Source: Chamaelirium japonicum
Lineage: Eukaryota > Streptophyta > Magnoliopsida > Liliales > Melanthiaceae
Length of the DNA: 64,000 nt
Assembly: GCA_947650365.1 (NCBI GenBank)
Contig: OX393553.1
Span: 64,821,596-64,885,595, forward strand
Direction of reading: 5' to 3'
The notes under the pieces were generated by a model. It ran no database searches. It saw nothing but the letters and a program-made list of their open reading frames with translations, and had not been told where the DNA came from. Within the stretch, counting starts at the first letter, position 1; every line of letters begins with the position of its first letter. Positions 35,624 to 46,833 of this stretch are shown here, one piece after another. A program made the translations under genes and the position numbers.

Positions 35624-36101
35624 CTGCTACAGGCCTAATTGCAGCCCTCCCTCATCTCTTTCGATCCTCTTGGTTTGCGAGTAAGGTGAGCGAGGGAAAG
35701 CTTTCTTAAGCCCTTTCTCCATCTCTCGAGGTTTAATTCTCCCTTAGATCGAAATAGAGAGAGAGAGGATTTTACGACATCCAATTCCTCTCTTGTCACA
35801 TCGATCTAACGGGGTCTCCACGAGGTTTTGGTCGTCAAGGAGAACTGGAGTTGAAGACTCCCACGGGTGATCATCGCATCGCATCGTCGCCATCTCTTCC
35901 TCTATAACGATTAAGATCTCGTTAGAGGAAAATCCATCTACATCAATTCTATTGCGGATTGTCATCACCCAGCAAATTATGGTTAGAGGTACAATTTGGA
36001 TCCATTGCTTCCGCATACAGTCTCTATGTTTATCGTTTTCAAAGCCAATGATTCTCAATAATAGAGACAATTCGCTTGTTCTCTGTAAAATAGTTCTTAC
36101 A
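35104..36101 (+). repeat. probable 5' LTR of a decayed copia element
   Basis: Candidate start TGTTGGG at 35104; the end is ...gttcttaca at 36101, two bases before a perfect primer-binding site. Includes an (AG)n tract at 35579-35621. The left boundary is inferred only from the TG/CA rule. Confidence 0.5.
35581..35621. repeat. (GA)n microsatellite
   Basis: About 40 bp of uninterrupted gagaga. Confidence 0.97.
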
Positions 36102-37705
36102 CTTGGTATCAGAGCCTGGTTTTCTCTGATCGGTTATCGATGTAGTTATAATTAGGATCCCTTCTTGTGATTGCTAATTGATCGATTCAAGTTCTTTGAA
36201 CCCATTAACGATCATCAAGCGGATCGTTTATTTTTCGATCTAATCCACAAATAATTTTATCTCAGATTTAATATAAATTTATGGATCCAAAAGCGGGCCT
36301 ATGACATACTATGTTTTCTATTTTTGAAACTCAAGTTGTTGTGCCGTAAGGTTAGGCCATCTCTTTGGAGGGGCTAAAGAGGTTAGTAATGGAAGGGGTT
36401 CTAAACACCCTTGACTTTTCGACTGCAGGATTTATAGGGACTGCATAAAGGGAAAGTAGACCAATAAATCCTCTAAGGGTGCCAAAAGGAATACTGAGAA
36501 ATTAGGTATCATATACATGGATCTCTGTGGACTATTTAGTACACATTGTTTGAGTGATCAATGATATTTTATATCATTTATAGATGACCATACGAGATAC
36601 ATGTATTTATATCTCCAAGACGATAAGTTAGAACCTCTCTTGAGCCTTTCAAAGTTTATAAGGCGGAGGTAGAGAAATAATCTGGTAGGAGTATTAAGAT
36701 CGTTATTAGACAGAGGTGGTGAGTACTACAGTAGCTACACATAGTGTGGATAAAGACCTGGTCCATTTGTGAAGTTCCTTGAAGAGCACGATATTGTGGC
36801 CCAATACATAATGCCGAGCACACCATAACAAAATGGTGTAGCCGAAAGGAGGAACCGAACGCTAATGGACATGATGAGGAGTATGATTTATAACTCCTTT
36901 CTTCCTCTCAATATATGAAGTGAAGCCTTGAAGACCCCCATGTATGTTCTTAATAGGGTTCCATCTAAGGTCGTTCTCAAAACACCCTTGGAGTTATGGA
37001 ACAGATGGAAGCCCAATTTAGATCACATGCATATATGGGGTTGTCAAGTTAAGGTTTAGGGTGTACAACCCACATGAGAGGAAGTTAGAATCTCTGACAT
37101 GCAGTGGTTTCTTTATTGCGTATGCTGAGAAGTCCATGGGTTACATGTTCTATTGTCCATCGTACTCATCGAAAATATTAGAAGTTTAAAAAAAACTCAT
37201 TTTCTTGAAAGTGACAACTTCAGTTGGAGTGTCCCTATATAAGAAATTGCGTTTGAGGAGATACGGCTTTTGGTCTTTGTACCTGTAATACAAGAGGTAT
37301 AAGTCGATCATCAGGATGAATTTTCTATGGTTGTTCCCAATCAACCAGTTCCTGACATCCTAATTGATGTAGAACAAGTTACCACTGAATATGTCATGAA
37401 GGAACCTCAAGAAGAAGAATCGATAGGTTTCAGGAGATCAAAAAGAAGACATAGAGTAGTAATTTCTAGTGACTACGAAGTATACCTTCAAGAGTCAAAG
37501 AAGTCCGACAATATTGTCAAATTGTTTCTAGATCCTGAAACATCTTCTAAAGTCATGAGCATAATGCCATGAATGATGAGATGAAATCCTTAGCGAATAA
37601 TCAAGTCTGGGAGTTAGTAGAGTTAACTAAAGGGTCTAAAGCCATCGGCTGCAAGCAGGTCTATACAACCAAGACCGATGATGTAGGTAAAATCTCGTGC
37701 CAAAC
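36102..37705 (+). pseudogene. decayed copia element: gag/protease deleted, integrase and start of RT
   Basis: After the primer-binding site and about 300 bp of leader, coding similarity resumes in the integrase zinc finger (CIKGK-like, about 36428). It continues with an IDDHTRYMYLYL block, [37 protein letters not shown] (about 36835) and VLNRVPSKVV. RT starts near 37569 (WELVELTKGSKAIGCKQVY) and stops at about 37705. Gag, the zinc knuckle and the protease are absent, so it has an internal deletion as well as a 3' truncation. The insert between RGGEY and the GPF block resembles that of the element at 46834-54312, suggesting the same lineage. Confidence 0.82.
36104..36119 (+). promoter_or_regulatory. 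primer-binding site
   Basis: tggtatcagagcctgg, an initiator-Met type primer-binding site, directly after the candidate LTR end. Confidence 0.85.
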
Positions 37706-38160
37706 ACGGCTATGCTGCTGCTCTTGGAGAGCAGAGTTGCAAGCACTTGGTTATTTTCGATCTTTCTATTTTGGGTAAATTACAAAAACCTCTCCTGAAC
37801 TATACACTGCAATTCATATTGGTCTCTCAACTTTTTATTTTGAACAATTTGATCGCTGAACTATGCTCCATCTACATTTAGCCCCCTTCATCAACTTTTT
37901 ATCCCGAAATTACCCTTATCAATTTCCAATAAGACTCAAATTATTTTATAATATTTAACTTGTGCTTACTAGGACAAGAGCATTTTCGGAATAAAAGTTG
38001 AAAGAAGGGGCTAATTGCAGATGGAGCATAGTTCAGGGATCCAGTTGTTAAAAAAAAAATTGTGGGACAAATTTGAAATGAGGTGTATAGTTCATGGGAG
38101 GTTTTTATAATTTGCCCTTCTTTTTTTTTTCTCCGATCGAGAGGGGCTCCACATGGGTTT
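37706..38160. repeat. third copy of the 8.9-kb repeat, split by a MITE
   Basis: ctgctcttggagagca at 37714 through ttttcgatctttct (about 37754-37767), resuming at agaggggctccacat (about 38140), matches the 9095-9175 region. The intervening 345 bp is the MITE at 37773-38117. Confidence 0.7.
37773..38117. mobile_element. Mutator-like MITE (GGGTAAATTAC ends)
   Basis: 345 bp. The left end gggtaaattacaaaaacctc and the right end gaggtttttataatttgccc are a roughly 20-bp inverted repeat with one mismatch. Flanking 9-mers ttctatttt (37764-37772) and ttctttttt (38118-38126) agree at 8 of 9 positions, consistent with a 9-bp Mutator-type target duplication. The related repeat at 9.1 kb lacks the insert. 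Confidence 0.8.
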
Positions 38161-38436
38161 TAATTGGTTTTTAGAACCCCTCAACGTCACATATGAGGGG
38201 AAAATTTTTTCAGCAAATCCTGCGTACCATACAACCTCAGGGCCCATTGCCTCCATAGCCTATCAGGACACTTTGAGTGCTTGGGGCCACTATCCCATGT
38301 GTTGGGTCCTGATATGCCATGTCCCTTGAGTTGCAGTGGGCCCCATGGTTGTATGGTACGCAGGATGTGTGCTAAACGTTTTCCCCATCCGAGGGAGGGT
38401 TAGAGCATCTTCAACCATTGCCTATGCTATTTTGAC
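38161..38436. other. no gene seen
   Basis: Contains an inverted pair tgcgtaccatacaacc (38221) and ggttgtatggtacgca (38347), probably another decayed MITE of about 200 bp (38190-38380). Confidence 0.5.
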
Positions 38437-38951
38437 TAGGGGTGGCAATTCTTGACCGGACCCGCCAACCCGACCCGAAGTTAGCGGGTTTGGGTTTGGC
38501 CTAAACGGGTTCGGGTCATAAACGGGTCGACCCGATTGACCCGTTTATTTAATAGGTCGGGTTCAGGTTTGTACTTATAACCCGATTGACCCGACTTGAC
38601 CCGTTTAACAAATGGGTCGTGTCAACCCGACCCGACCCGACCTGAGCCAACCCGAACCAACCCGATCAAACTCGACCCAATCCGACTTGTCTTGACCCAA
38701 CCCGACAGGTTTACATGGGTTCTGTTTACCCAACCCGAGCCAACCCGACCCGACACGACCCGACCCGGTTAGTAAACGGGTTAAACGGGTCGGGTCGGGT
38801 CAACCCGTTTATTAGGCGGGTTGGGTTTGGGTTTAAGTTTTTGACCCGTTTATTAAACGGGTCGGGTTCGGATTGGGTGTTTTACCCTTATACATATGTC
38901 TCAACCCGACCCGAACCCGACCCGACCTGACCCGATCCATTGCCACCCCTA
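38437..38951 (-). mobile_element. hAT-type GGGTCGGGT element, second copy
   Basis: 515 bp, TAGGGGTGGCAAT at 38437 and ATTGCCACCCCTA ending at 38951. The 8-bp flanks ATTTTGAC and ATGTTGAC differ at one position. Its interior is the reverse complement of the copy at 21821-22351, so it lies in the opposite orientation. Confidence 0.88.
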
Positions 38952-39475
38952 ATGTTGACGTCTTCTTATGTATGGCTCTCCACATGGATAAAGTGGTCCA
39001 ATCGTTAGCGAGCCATATATGGCAAAATGGTATTCCTCCAACGATTAGAGAGCAAGTTCCGTAAATAAATAAATAAATATGAATGTGAACTAAGCCATTT
39101 CATCCAACGGTTGGAGAAGCTCTTAAGGCCGCCCCTACTAGAGTTTTTTTTTTTGGAAAAATGGGTATTAGGTTATGTACAACAGATCCGGTTAATGAAC
39201 ATGACACTCCTAAGATTTCTTTAACAGTACACCCCAATTTTAATTTTTAAATCCAAAATTGCACCCTCTCCCCCCCCACCCACTGTTATCCCTCTTCTTT
39301 CTCGAGCAGTTGGCGACATTTAGGTTTTACGTTTTAAGTTTAGGTTAGAGGTGACTAGGTGAGTGATATGCAAATGAAAATTTGAAGTAAATGGAGGGTC
39401 ACTGTCGTCCTCTGTCCTTATGCTTAAACGGAACTCATGTTTTGGATTGTTCACCAAGTCCCCCTTTTTTTTTTT

Positions 39476-40598
39476 GGGAAATTTTATTCATACCCCATAA
39501 ATCTGTAATTAGCCCTCATTTCCAACGAACTTGAACACACCCCATTTTTTTTTTTTCATACCCCATTCCTATCCCAAAAATACCCTTCCCCCTTACACCC
39601 CAGTTAAATGGCTCGCCCCAACTTGATTATACCCCAATCAAATACATACGCCCTTAAATATACCCCAATTATATGCACTCTTGAATACACCCCACTCTTA
39701 AATAAACCCCATACAGTTAGCTGATACTTGAAGGCACACGTAGAGCTGCAACTTGGGCGGGCCAACTTGAGCCCAACCCGAGTCCAACCCGAACCCAACC
39801 CGAATTTGGGCGGGCTAATCTGAGCCTAACCCGAATTATTTCTCCTCGACCCAACAGGACCCGACACGAAATTAGCGGGTCTTGGACAAGGTTAAACTGG
39901 TTCGGGTCGTAAACGGGTCGACACGATAGACCTGTTTAAAAAACGGGTCGGGTCCGGGTTTAGGGTCTGGACATGGTAGACCCGGGAAGACCCGTTTAGT
40001 ATTCAACGGGTCGTGTCGTGTCGGGTCGGGTCGGGTCTACCAGCAATCCAATGCTATAATATATAATACCAGTGGGTCTTTCGGGTCAGGTCGGGTCAAG
40101 TCGGATTGGGTCGGATCGGGTCAACTGAATAGATCCGGGTGGTAAACGAGTCTTACCGGGTCTTATCATGTCTACCTATTTATTAGCGAGTCGGGTACGG
40201 GTTTAGGATCTAGACACGATTAGTTAAACGGGTCGGGTACGGGTCTAAGGGTTTTGGACACGACACGAAACTAGACACGACACGAACCCGACACGACACG
40301 ACTCATTGCCACCCCTAGCTGCAACTTGGGCGAGCCAACCCGAACCCAACCCGACTTTGGGCGGGTTAACCCGAACCCACCCCGCACAACCCGGCCAACC
40401 CGACTGGTTGGGCTTGGGCTAAGTTTAACAAACATTGGGTTGGGTTGGGGGTACAAAAGACGCTGAGCAGGGGCTTTGGGGTTTGGGGTACAAAACAAAG
40501 GGCATTGTTGGTATTAAAGGATTGTTGAGTAAGTTATTGAGAAACGCTAGGGATACGGGGGCTAATTACAGATTTTTGGGGTATGAATAAAACTTCCC
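39476..40598. mobile_element. TIR element (GGGAAATTTTATTCATACCCC ends) with nested hAT-type insert
   Basis: Left end gggaaattttattcataccc and right end gggtatgaataaaacttccc, with the inverted repeat extending about 40 bp (to ctgtaattagc/gctaattacag). It is flanked by T runs, compatible with a T-rich target duplication. No transposase is seen. Between about 39736 and 40450 it contains cccaacccga/gggtcgggt sequence. Confidence 0.75.
39736..40450. mobile_element. nested hAT-type GGGTCGGGT cluster
   Basis: The right terminus TTGCCACCCCTA ends at 40317. The string agctgcaacttgggcg occurs at both ends (39742 and 40317), either as part of a target duplication or as the interrupted host repeat. The interior shows the same cgggtcgggt vocabulary as the two better-defined copies. 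The left terminus is unclear, so this may be two nested elements. Confidence 0.55.
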
Positions 40599-40829
40599 TT
40601 TTTTTTTTGGTGACTTAGTTAGAGGTCCCTGACAAGAGATCGGTTTAACGGAAAGGACAGCCAACAAGATGATGTTGCATCAGGTCCCTCCCGAAAAAGA
40701 TGCGGCTAGAGCAAGTCCCACACATGACTATTATCCCTTTTTAAAGACAAAAATGCCATTTAGTGCATGCCCCTCCATCCTTGTTGCTACAGGACTCAAC
40801 CCACTGATTTGCTACATTGATTTCACTGC

Positions 40830-41230
40830 AGCAAATTTTTTTTTTGGGACACAATATAATGAAAAAATAAATTGCTACAGTTATTTTATTATAACAAAAG
40901 AGTAACAATCCGTGCAGATTGTTACTCTACAAAGATAGTTACTTTTTTGCTACATTGATTTCACTGTAGCAAAAAAAAAATCCCCAACAAGATTTTTCGA
41001 GAAAAAAAATTAATATAGTGATTTCACTGTAGCAAAAGAGTAAGAATTTGCACAGATTGTTACTCAACAAGATTGTTACTCAATCTACGCAAATTGTACT
41101 CTTTTGCTACAGTGATTTCACTGTAGCAAAAAAAATGACAATATTTCACCAAAAAAATTGAAAATCACTGTAGCAAAAGAGTAACAATTTTCGAAGATTG
41201 TTACTCTTTTTGCTACAGTGCTTGGCTCGG
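40830..41230. repeat. palindromic tgctacagtgatttcactgtagcaaaa repeats
   Basis: The core ttgctaca(g/t)tgatttcac and its inverse cactgtagcaaaagagtaac recur at least five times, with gttactcttttgctac between them, so the region can fold on itself repeatedly. Probably several MITEs of one family or one foldback element. Confidence 0.65.
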
Positions 41231-41685
41231 ATCGGGGCCGACATGTATAGCTAGTTGCACATAGAATTCTTACTCACGTGTACAGCTGGCTGCAGGGGTA
41301 GAATAGATATTTTTCTATCGAGGACCTACACTAATTACCCATGTTAGCTGTCTATCTCACTAAAATCGATATGTTAGAGGGACCTATCACATATTGCCCC
41401 TTTTTTTTTTTTAGAAGCGGCAGCCGCCTACCAGTTAATAATAGGATCAAAGTGGGAAAGGTCCGAGGTCCTGGGTACCAACCCCGCCCTCCGAGACTGC
41501 TTACCTTATTTTTTTTATTTTTGGGTATAAGTTTAATTAGTTGAAAAATGTGGATCTTAAACCGCTAGTTGCTTCCTTCCAAAAAAAAAAAGGGGACTTA
41601 GTGAGAGGTCCCTCAGCAAGAGATCGGTTAAGGGGAAGGACACTCAAAGAGATGGTGTTGCACCTGGTCCCTCCGAACGTGGGAA

Positions 41686-41910
41686 CCCCCCCCCCCCCCC
41701 CCCCCCGTCGCTAGAGCTAATCGAACCCCCCCTCCCGCCGAACGTAACCGAACCCCCCTCCCTCGCCGTCGGATCTAACCGAACCCCCCTCCTCCCCCGC
41801 CGCCGCCGGACCTAGCCGAACCCCCCTCCCCTCCCCCCCCCCCCCGCCAGACCTAATTGAACCCCCCCTGCCGGACCTAACCGAACCCCCCCCTCCCCCG
41901 GCCGACCGGA
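41686..41910. repeat. C-run and accgaacccccctccc minisatellite
   Basis: A 21-base C run (41686-41706), then about six degenerate units of roughly 35-40 bp with the core ctaaccgaacccccctcc. No coding evidence. Confidence 0.85.
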
Positions 41911-42112
41911 CCTAATCTACAGGCCATGGAATGACCCCTAACCGAAACCTTGCCGCTGCCGGAGGTCGAGGTCGCTGAGCTCGTCACTGCCACGAAGCCA
42001 CTCGCGCCCTCCGCCCACCGCAACTGTTGCTGCCGCCGAAGCAGCTTGCGCCCGTTGCTCGCCGGAGCTGCTCTCGCCTGCCACTCGAGAGAGGGGAGAA
42101 GAAAGGCCGGGG

Positions 42113-42148
42113 GGTGTGTGTGTGTGTATGTGTGTGTGTGTGTGTGTT
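42113..42148. repeat. (GT)n microsatellite
   Basis: gtgtgtgtgtatgtgtgtgt, about 36 bp with one interruption. Confidence 0.95.
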
Positions 42149-42246
42149 AAATTCGGGCCAGGGACCTAAGGCTAAGTGATCTATTGTATGTCCTTAGGCT
42201 AAACCGAGATCTTGGTTAGGGACCTACTCACATTAGTCCAAAAAAA

Positions 42247-43130
42247 GGGGAAATTTTATTCATACCCCAAAAATCTGTAATTACCCCCCCATCTTCCATT
42301 CGTTTTTCAATAGCTTTCTCAGAGTTTTTAAATACCTATTATACCCTTATTTTATATCTCACATACCAACTAAAACCCAACTTAAATACAGAACCCTTTG
42401 AATGTCTATTTTAGAAAGAAACGATGGCGATGGATATGGCGTCATCATCATCGGTAACAGTAACGGCAACGGGACTCGACAAACTCAACCCCCAATTCTC
42501 ACGATCAGATTCCTTGTCGGATGTATTTAAGAGTGGGGTGTGTTCATACCTCTAAAAAAAAAAGAGTGAGGTGTGTTCAAAAGGTCGTATAATTGGGATA
42601 TATTCAAAAGGGTGGGTGTTTAATTGGGGTATAATCAAGGTGGGATGGACCATTTAGCTGGGGTGTATTCAAGGTGAGGTGTAAGAGGGGGGGGGGGGGG
42701 TGGGGGGGAGGGGTTTTGGGATAGGAATAGGGTATGATAAAAGAAATTGGGGTGTGTTCAAAAGGTCGTATAATTGGGATATATTCAAAATGGTGGGTGT
42801 TTAATTGGGGTATAATCAAGGTGGGATGGACCATTTAGCTGGGGTGTATTCAAGGTGAGGTGTAAGAGGGGGGGGGGGGGTGGGGGGGAGGGGTTTTGGG
42901 ATAGGAATAGGGTATGATAAAAGAAATTGGGGTGTGTTCAAAAGGTCGTATAATTGGGATATATTCAAAAGGGTGGGTGTTTAATTGGGGTATAATCAAG
43001 GTGGGATGGACCATTTAGCTGGGGTGTATTCAAGGTGAGGTGTAAGAGGGGGGTGGGGGGGTGGGGGTGGCGGGGAGGGGTTTTGGGATAGGAATAGGGT
43101 ATGATAAAAGAAATTGGGGTGTGTTCAAGT
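42247..43130. mobile_element. second GGGAAATTTTATTCATACCCC element, 3' end lost, interior amplified
   Basis: Starts ggggaaattttattcatacc at 42247, like the element at 39476. The interior (ttaattggggtataatcaag, ggggttttgggatagg) is the reverse complement of part of that element. The expected right terminus is missing; it passes at about 43130 into the repeat block shared with 9.9 kb. Confidence 0.7.
42571..43130. repeat. 180-bp tandem repeat, three units
   Basis: The unit beginning gtgtgttcaaaaggtcgtat occurs near 42571, 42752 and 42932 with an almost exact 180-bp period, each unit carrying a G run of 10-14 bases. The third unit has a slightly different G-rich segment. The frames at 42604-42834 and 42965-43222 (minus) are translations of this repeat. 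Confidence 0.95.
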
Positions 43131-43760
43131 TTGTCTCTTATGGGGAAAGATCCAAAAATATAAAATATGAGGGAATCTTTTCTATACTTTTCTTTCTTTA
43201 TTTCTATTTTTTTTTTTATCATGGCCGGCTGCTTGCTCTTATGAGCTGTCGCTCTTGATTCTCTGATTCTTATATTCGATTGTTGTCTTGCTTACGGCCC
43301 AATCGTGATGCGCCACATCATCTATTAAAAAGGGCATAATGGAGGCATCAAAGTATAGCTTACGTCGGGTAGCAAGTATAGTCAAAGAAAAATTCGACCG
43401 ACCAAAATTGTAAGAGGCGAGACACCAACTAGCAGAGAACAGAAACATACATTTACGTGAAAAAACCCTCCCCAACACGAGAGGAGGCGAATCCACTTTA
43501 ATATAGAGATCTGTTACATTTACATTTTGCCCATTCCGTTGATCGGTTCTCTCGCCTCTCAAGTGTAAGACGGGTTAGGATGTACCACACTGAGTCGGTC
43601 GATGGCGTAGGACCGGCCATCGGAGGGCAACTCCTTCCCGTTGGCCGAAATGCCCATTGATTCGTCTAGCTCTCTTCCCATATTCTCAACCCTCACATAT
43701 ATTACAGCACACCTCACCTTTGGCTTGCAGGCCTTATATGCACAAGCTCGTACACATACC
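43131..43760. repeat. second copy of the 9.9-10.9 kb block
   Basis: Collinear with 9920-10960: gtctcttatggggaaagatcc (43132), gcccaatcgtgatgcgccac (43297), acgtgaaaaaaccctcccc (43455), tgtaccacactgagtcggtc (43579), tcacatatattacagcacac (43694). Both copies lie on the 5' side of TPS sequences, which suggests the duplicated unit included TPS upstream DNA. Confidence 0.75.
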
Positions 43761-43779
43761 TACCTCGGGCTAAATAAGA

Positions 43780-45000
43780 GTAGTGATGCCCACAGAAGAG
43801 GTGAGGGTCTGGAACCCATGTGAGAGATATGACTAGCGATGCCCACAGGCGAGCTGGGTGATCTAAAGCCCATAGGAGAGCTAAAGGGTCTGGAGCACAC
43901 AAGCGAGCGAAAAGGTCTCGAGCCCACAGGCGAGCCAAGAGTCGGGAGCCCATGGGCAAGATAAATGAGCTAGGAGTAGCGATGCCGGCTCACATATGAG
44001 CTATCGGACGGGGGCCCACGAGCGAACCAAAAGTGGCAGTGCCAACGGGTAGGCTACAGGACGGAAGCCCACGGACGAGCTACGAGTAGAGATTCCCACG
44101 GGCGAGCCAAGAGTCAGGAGATCATGGGTGAGTTAAACAACTAGAACCCATGGGTGAGCTATGAGTAGCGGTGCCCACGAGTAGCCCAAAGGCAATCTAT
44201 TAAACAAGAGCCCATGGGTGAGTCAAAGATGGTGATGCCCACAGGCGAGCTAGGGGTTCTGGAGCCCATGGGTGAGTCAAAGATGGTGATGCCCACAGGC
44301 GAGCTAGGGGTTCTGGAGCCCACGGGAAAGCTAAAGGTTTGAGATCAGCTAGAAAGCTAAGGGTCGGAGCCCACGAGCAAGCCAAGAATCGGGAGCCCAT
44401 TGGCGAGCTAAATGACTAAAACCTAGGGCCATCAACGAGTAGTGATGCCACGGGCAAGCTAGGGGTTGGGAGCCGAAAGGCGAGCCAAGAGTTGAGAGCC
44501 CACGAGCGAGCTAAAGGACAAGAGCCCAGAGCGATCTACGAGTATCGGTGCCCACGGGCGGCTTGCGAGTAGCAGCACTCACGGGCGAGCTAGGTGTTGG
44601 GACCCCAAAGGTGATCTATCAAAAGGGATCCCATGAGCGATCCAAAAATGTCGATGCCCACGAGCAAGCTAGGGGACTGAGCCCATGAGCGAGCTAAAGG
44701 TTTGGAGGCCGCTGGCGAGCTGAAGGGTTGAGAGCCCATAGGCGAGCCATTGGAAGGGAGCCCATAGGTGAGCCAAAGGTGGCAATTTCCACGGGTGAGT
44801 TAAGAGTCGGATGCCCATGGACGAGCTAAACAGCTGGAGTCCTCGGGTGAGCTAAAGATGGCTAAGCGACTGGAGCCCACTTGCAAGCTAGGGGACGGGA
44901 CCCCTAAGACGATCTATCAAATGAGAGCCTACGGGCGAGCCAAAGATGGCGATTCCCTTGGGTGAGCTAGGGTTATGTAGCCCACATAAAATCTGCACAG
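43780..45000. repeat. degenerate minisatellite, core gcccacgggcgagct
   Basis: About 1.2 kb in which gagcccacgggcgagctaa-type segments recur every 20-60 bp with intervening variants (ggtgatgcccacaggcgagc, gttgggagcc). One longer unit is repeated exactly: tgggtgagtcaaagatggtg occurs at about 44216 and 44270. Frames inside are translations of the repeat. No function inferred. Confidence 0.85.
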
Positions 45001-45224
45001 GCAAGAGCCAATGGGCTAACTAGAAGGGCTAGCCACCCCATAACACGAGGGGAGGAGAACACTGAACTCAGCTCTAGTGATAATTGTCAGTTTACTGGCT
45101 CCGGCCGCTAAATACATCGGATTAACTCTATTCATTGATTTCACTCTCGGACTGCCAGAGGCCGTGGCCCCCTCGAAGAGGCTAGTCGAAATCCCATAGA
45201 TGATGCGAAAATATTTGACTGGTC

Positions 45225-45440
45225 AATATCAGGAGATGCGAGATACCAACAACAAGAGAATAAACACATGCGGTTATGTGGTTTTTTTTCCCTCCCGTGC
45301 TGGGGAGGATTATTCCACGTAAATGCATGCGACTATTCTATGATCATTGGTATCTCGTATCTTACAATGTTGGCCGGTCGAATTTTCCCTTGATAGTCAC
45401 TGTTGTGTCCTTTTAATGGGTAGCGTAGCGCACCACGAAT
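45225..45440. repeat. inverted pair of LTR-remnant sequences
   Basis: gagataccaacaacaagaga (45240) and its inverse (tctatgatcattggtatctc, about 45337) face each other around cctcccgtgctggggagg. The same sequence occurs singly at about 10220 and 43425. It looks like two fragments of the same decayed LTR head to head, or a hairpin. Confidence 0.55.
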
Positions 45441-46445
45441 GGGCTAGCTACAAGCAAGTGCTGTTGGGCTTGACAGTCCATGAGGTCAGCCCGTGCTCCA
45501 ATGCGGCCCATTAGGGTTGTTTGGCGCATAAGCATTGTTGCTTGGAGCGCAAGCATTGTTTCTTGAAGAGAAGTAACTTGGTTTGCGAGCCTCTATAAAA
45601 GTATGTGCACAGCTGAGGAGCAGGTAGCACAACGATGATGGCCAAAGGAAATTTTAGAAGGGCTGCTGTCGAGAGGGGAGCCACTAAGAACACTGGAGCA
45701 CAAGTGTCACGTACTAGCAACCGTCCCAGACATCGATGGGTGGGCCGAGGGCTTGGTTGCAAACGGGTGGCTGGTGGAAGCACCAACGGGCACTGGTGTA
45801 GATCGCTGACTTGTTATGTGGCAAGCGAATTTGCATGATGGCGGTAGGCACAATCGTGAGTACACCTGCTATGTTTGAAGGACCGCTATGTCATCGTCGA
45901 TCGGCGAAATGTCCACGCATCGATGAGTGGGCTTGATGGAGCAGCCAACATGAGACTGAACGAGGTGCCTAGTTCTAAGTGTTGGTCGACGGTCGACAGC
46001 TTGGAGCACCGGCCGCTGTAGTTGCAGCAAGCGTCGACGGACGCGGAACTAAAAAGTTGCATCAATGATGTAACCCTGTGAGAGCGAATCACGTTAATCA
46101 ATATTTGGCATGAACATCTCTTCCTGATCGTTGGTTATTCTACAACGAGTGCAACAAATCAATTGGATAGCAAAAATGCTCTTTCCTATGCATATCCTAC
46201 GTGGCATCAATATTTCTGTAGATAAGCTGGCAAGGATAAGTTTAGGAATCCACGGTTAGGAGGCTGTTGGAGATGTTTTTTTTTTGGGGAATCTATTGGA
46301 GATGCTCTTGAGGAAGTGTTTGGCCAAAAGAAGAGATTAAAGAAAAGAAGTAATGATGAAGAGCAATGTTATTCAACACAAAGCACCACCAGCTGCTTCG
46401 CTGCACTCACGTGGCCTGTGGCAGTCTCCCTCCACCTCTAATCCC

Positions 46446-46453
46446 TATATAAA
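46446..46453 (+). promoter_or_regulatory. TATA box before the exon-1 fragment
   Basis: TATATAAA in taatccctatataaatg, 86 bp before the ATG at 46532, as in the other TPS copies. Confidence 0.7.
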
Positions 46454-46531
46454 TGTACCCCGTCATATAAAGAGTTCATCGAATCCAGGAATTGTAAGCT
46501 CCTCATTCACGTCAGGTCATACCATTGTGCA

Positions 46532-46604
46532 ATGGCAGAGACTGTGGTTGTGAGCTCCACACACGACCTAAGTCCACCACCACTTCCTCCTCCTCTCGCA
46601 ATTA
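46532..46604 (+). pseudogene. TPS exon 1 fragment (duplication remnant)
   Basis: The ATG at 46532 gives MAETVVVSSTHDLSPPPLPP, matching the N-terminus of TPS copy 2 (MAEIVVVSSTHLQTPPPPPP). After about 24 codons the sequence passes at the duplication junction into promoter sequence of unit B; the continuing frame to 46765 is therefore not TPS. With a TATA box and start codon it could still be transcribed, but would make only a short chimeric peptide. Confidence 0.85.
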
Positions 46605-46833
46605 GCAACCGTCCCAGACATCGATGGGTGGACCGAGGTCTTGGTTGCAAACGGGTGGCTGGTGGAAGCACCAACGGGCACTGGTGTAGATCGCTGACTT
46701 GTTATGTGGCAGCGAATTTGCATGATGGCGGTAGGCACAATCGTGAGTACACCTGCTATGTTTGAAGGACCGCTATGTCATCGTCGATCGGCGAAATGTC
46801 CACGCATCGATGAGTGGGCTTGATGGAGCAGCC
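46605..46833 (+). repeat. tandem duplication unit B, left part
   Basis: Repeats 45718-45946 with few differences, then is interrupted by the copia LTR at 46834; it resumes at 54313. Confidence 0.9.

Larger units (their letters stand above)
45718..46604 (+). repeat. tandem duplication unit A of TPS promoter and exon-1 start
   Basis: 887 bp beginning gcaaccgtcccagacatcg. The same sequence restarts at 46605 as unit B, which continues across the copia insertion to 54998. Unit A ends within TPS exon 1 at cgcaatta and joins directly to the start of unit B. Unit A contains the uninterrupted form (gagcagccaacatg, 45939-45952) of the site into which the copia at 46834 inserted. Confidence 0.9.

Noticed and set aside
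40830..41230. CRISPR-like array of short palindromic repeats
   Set aside because: Spacing and repeat length are irregular, no conserved direct repeat with unique spacers, and the context is a plant genome; better read as MITE or foldback sequence.
45635..45838. Short gene with a TATA-like box at about 45594
   Set aside because: The frame crosses the duplication junction at 45718, and the right half recurs in another context at 46605; no domain.
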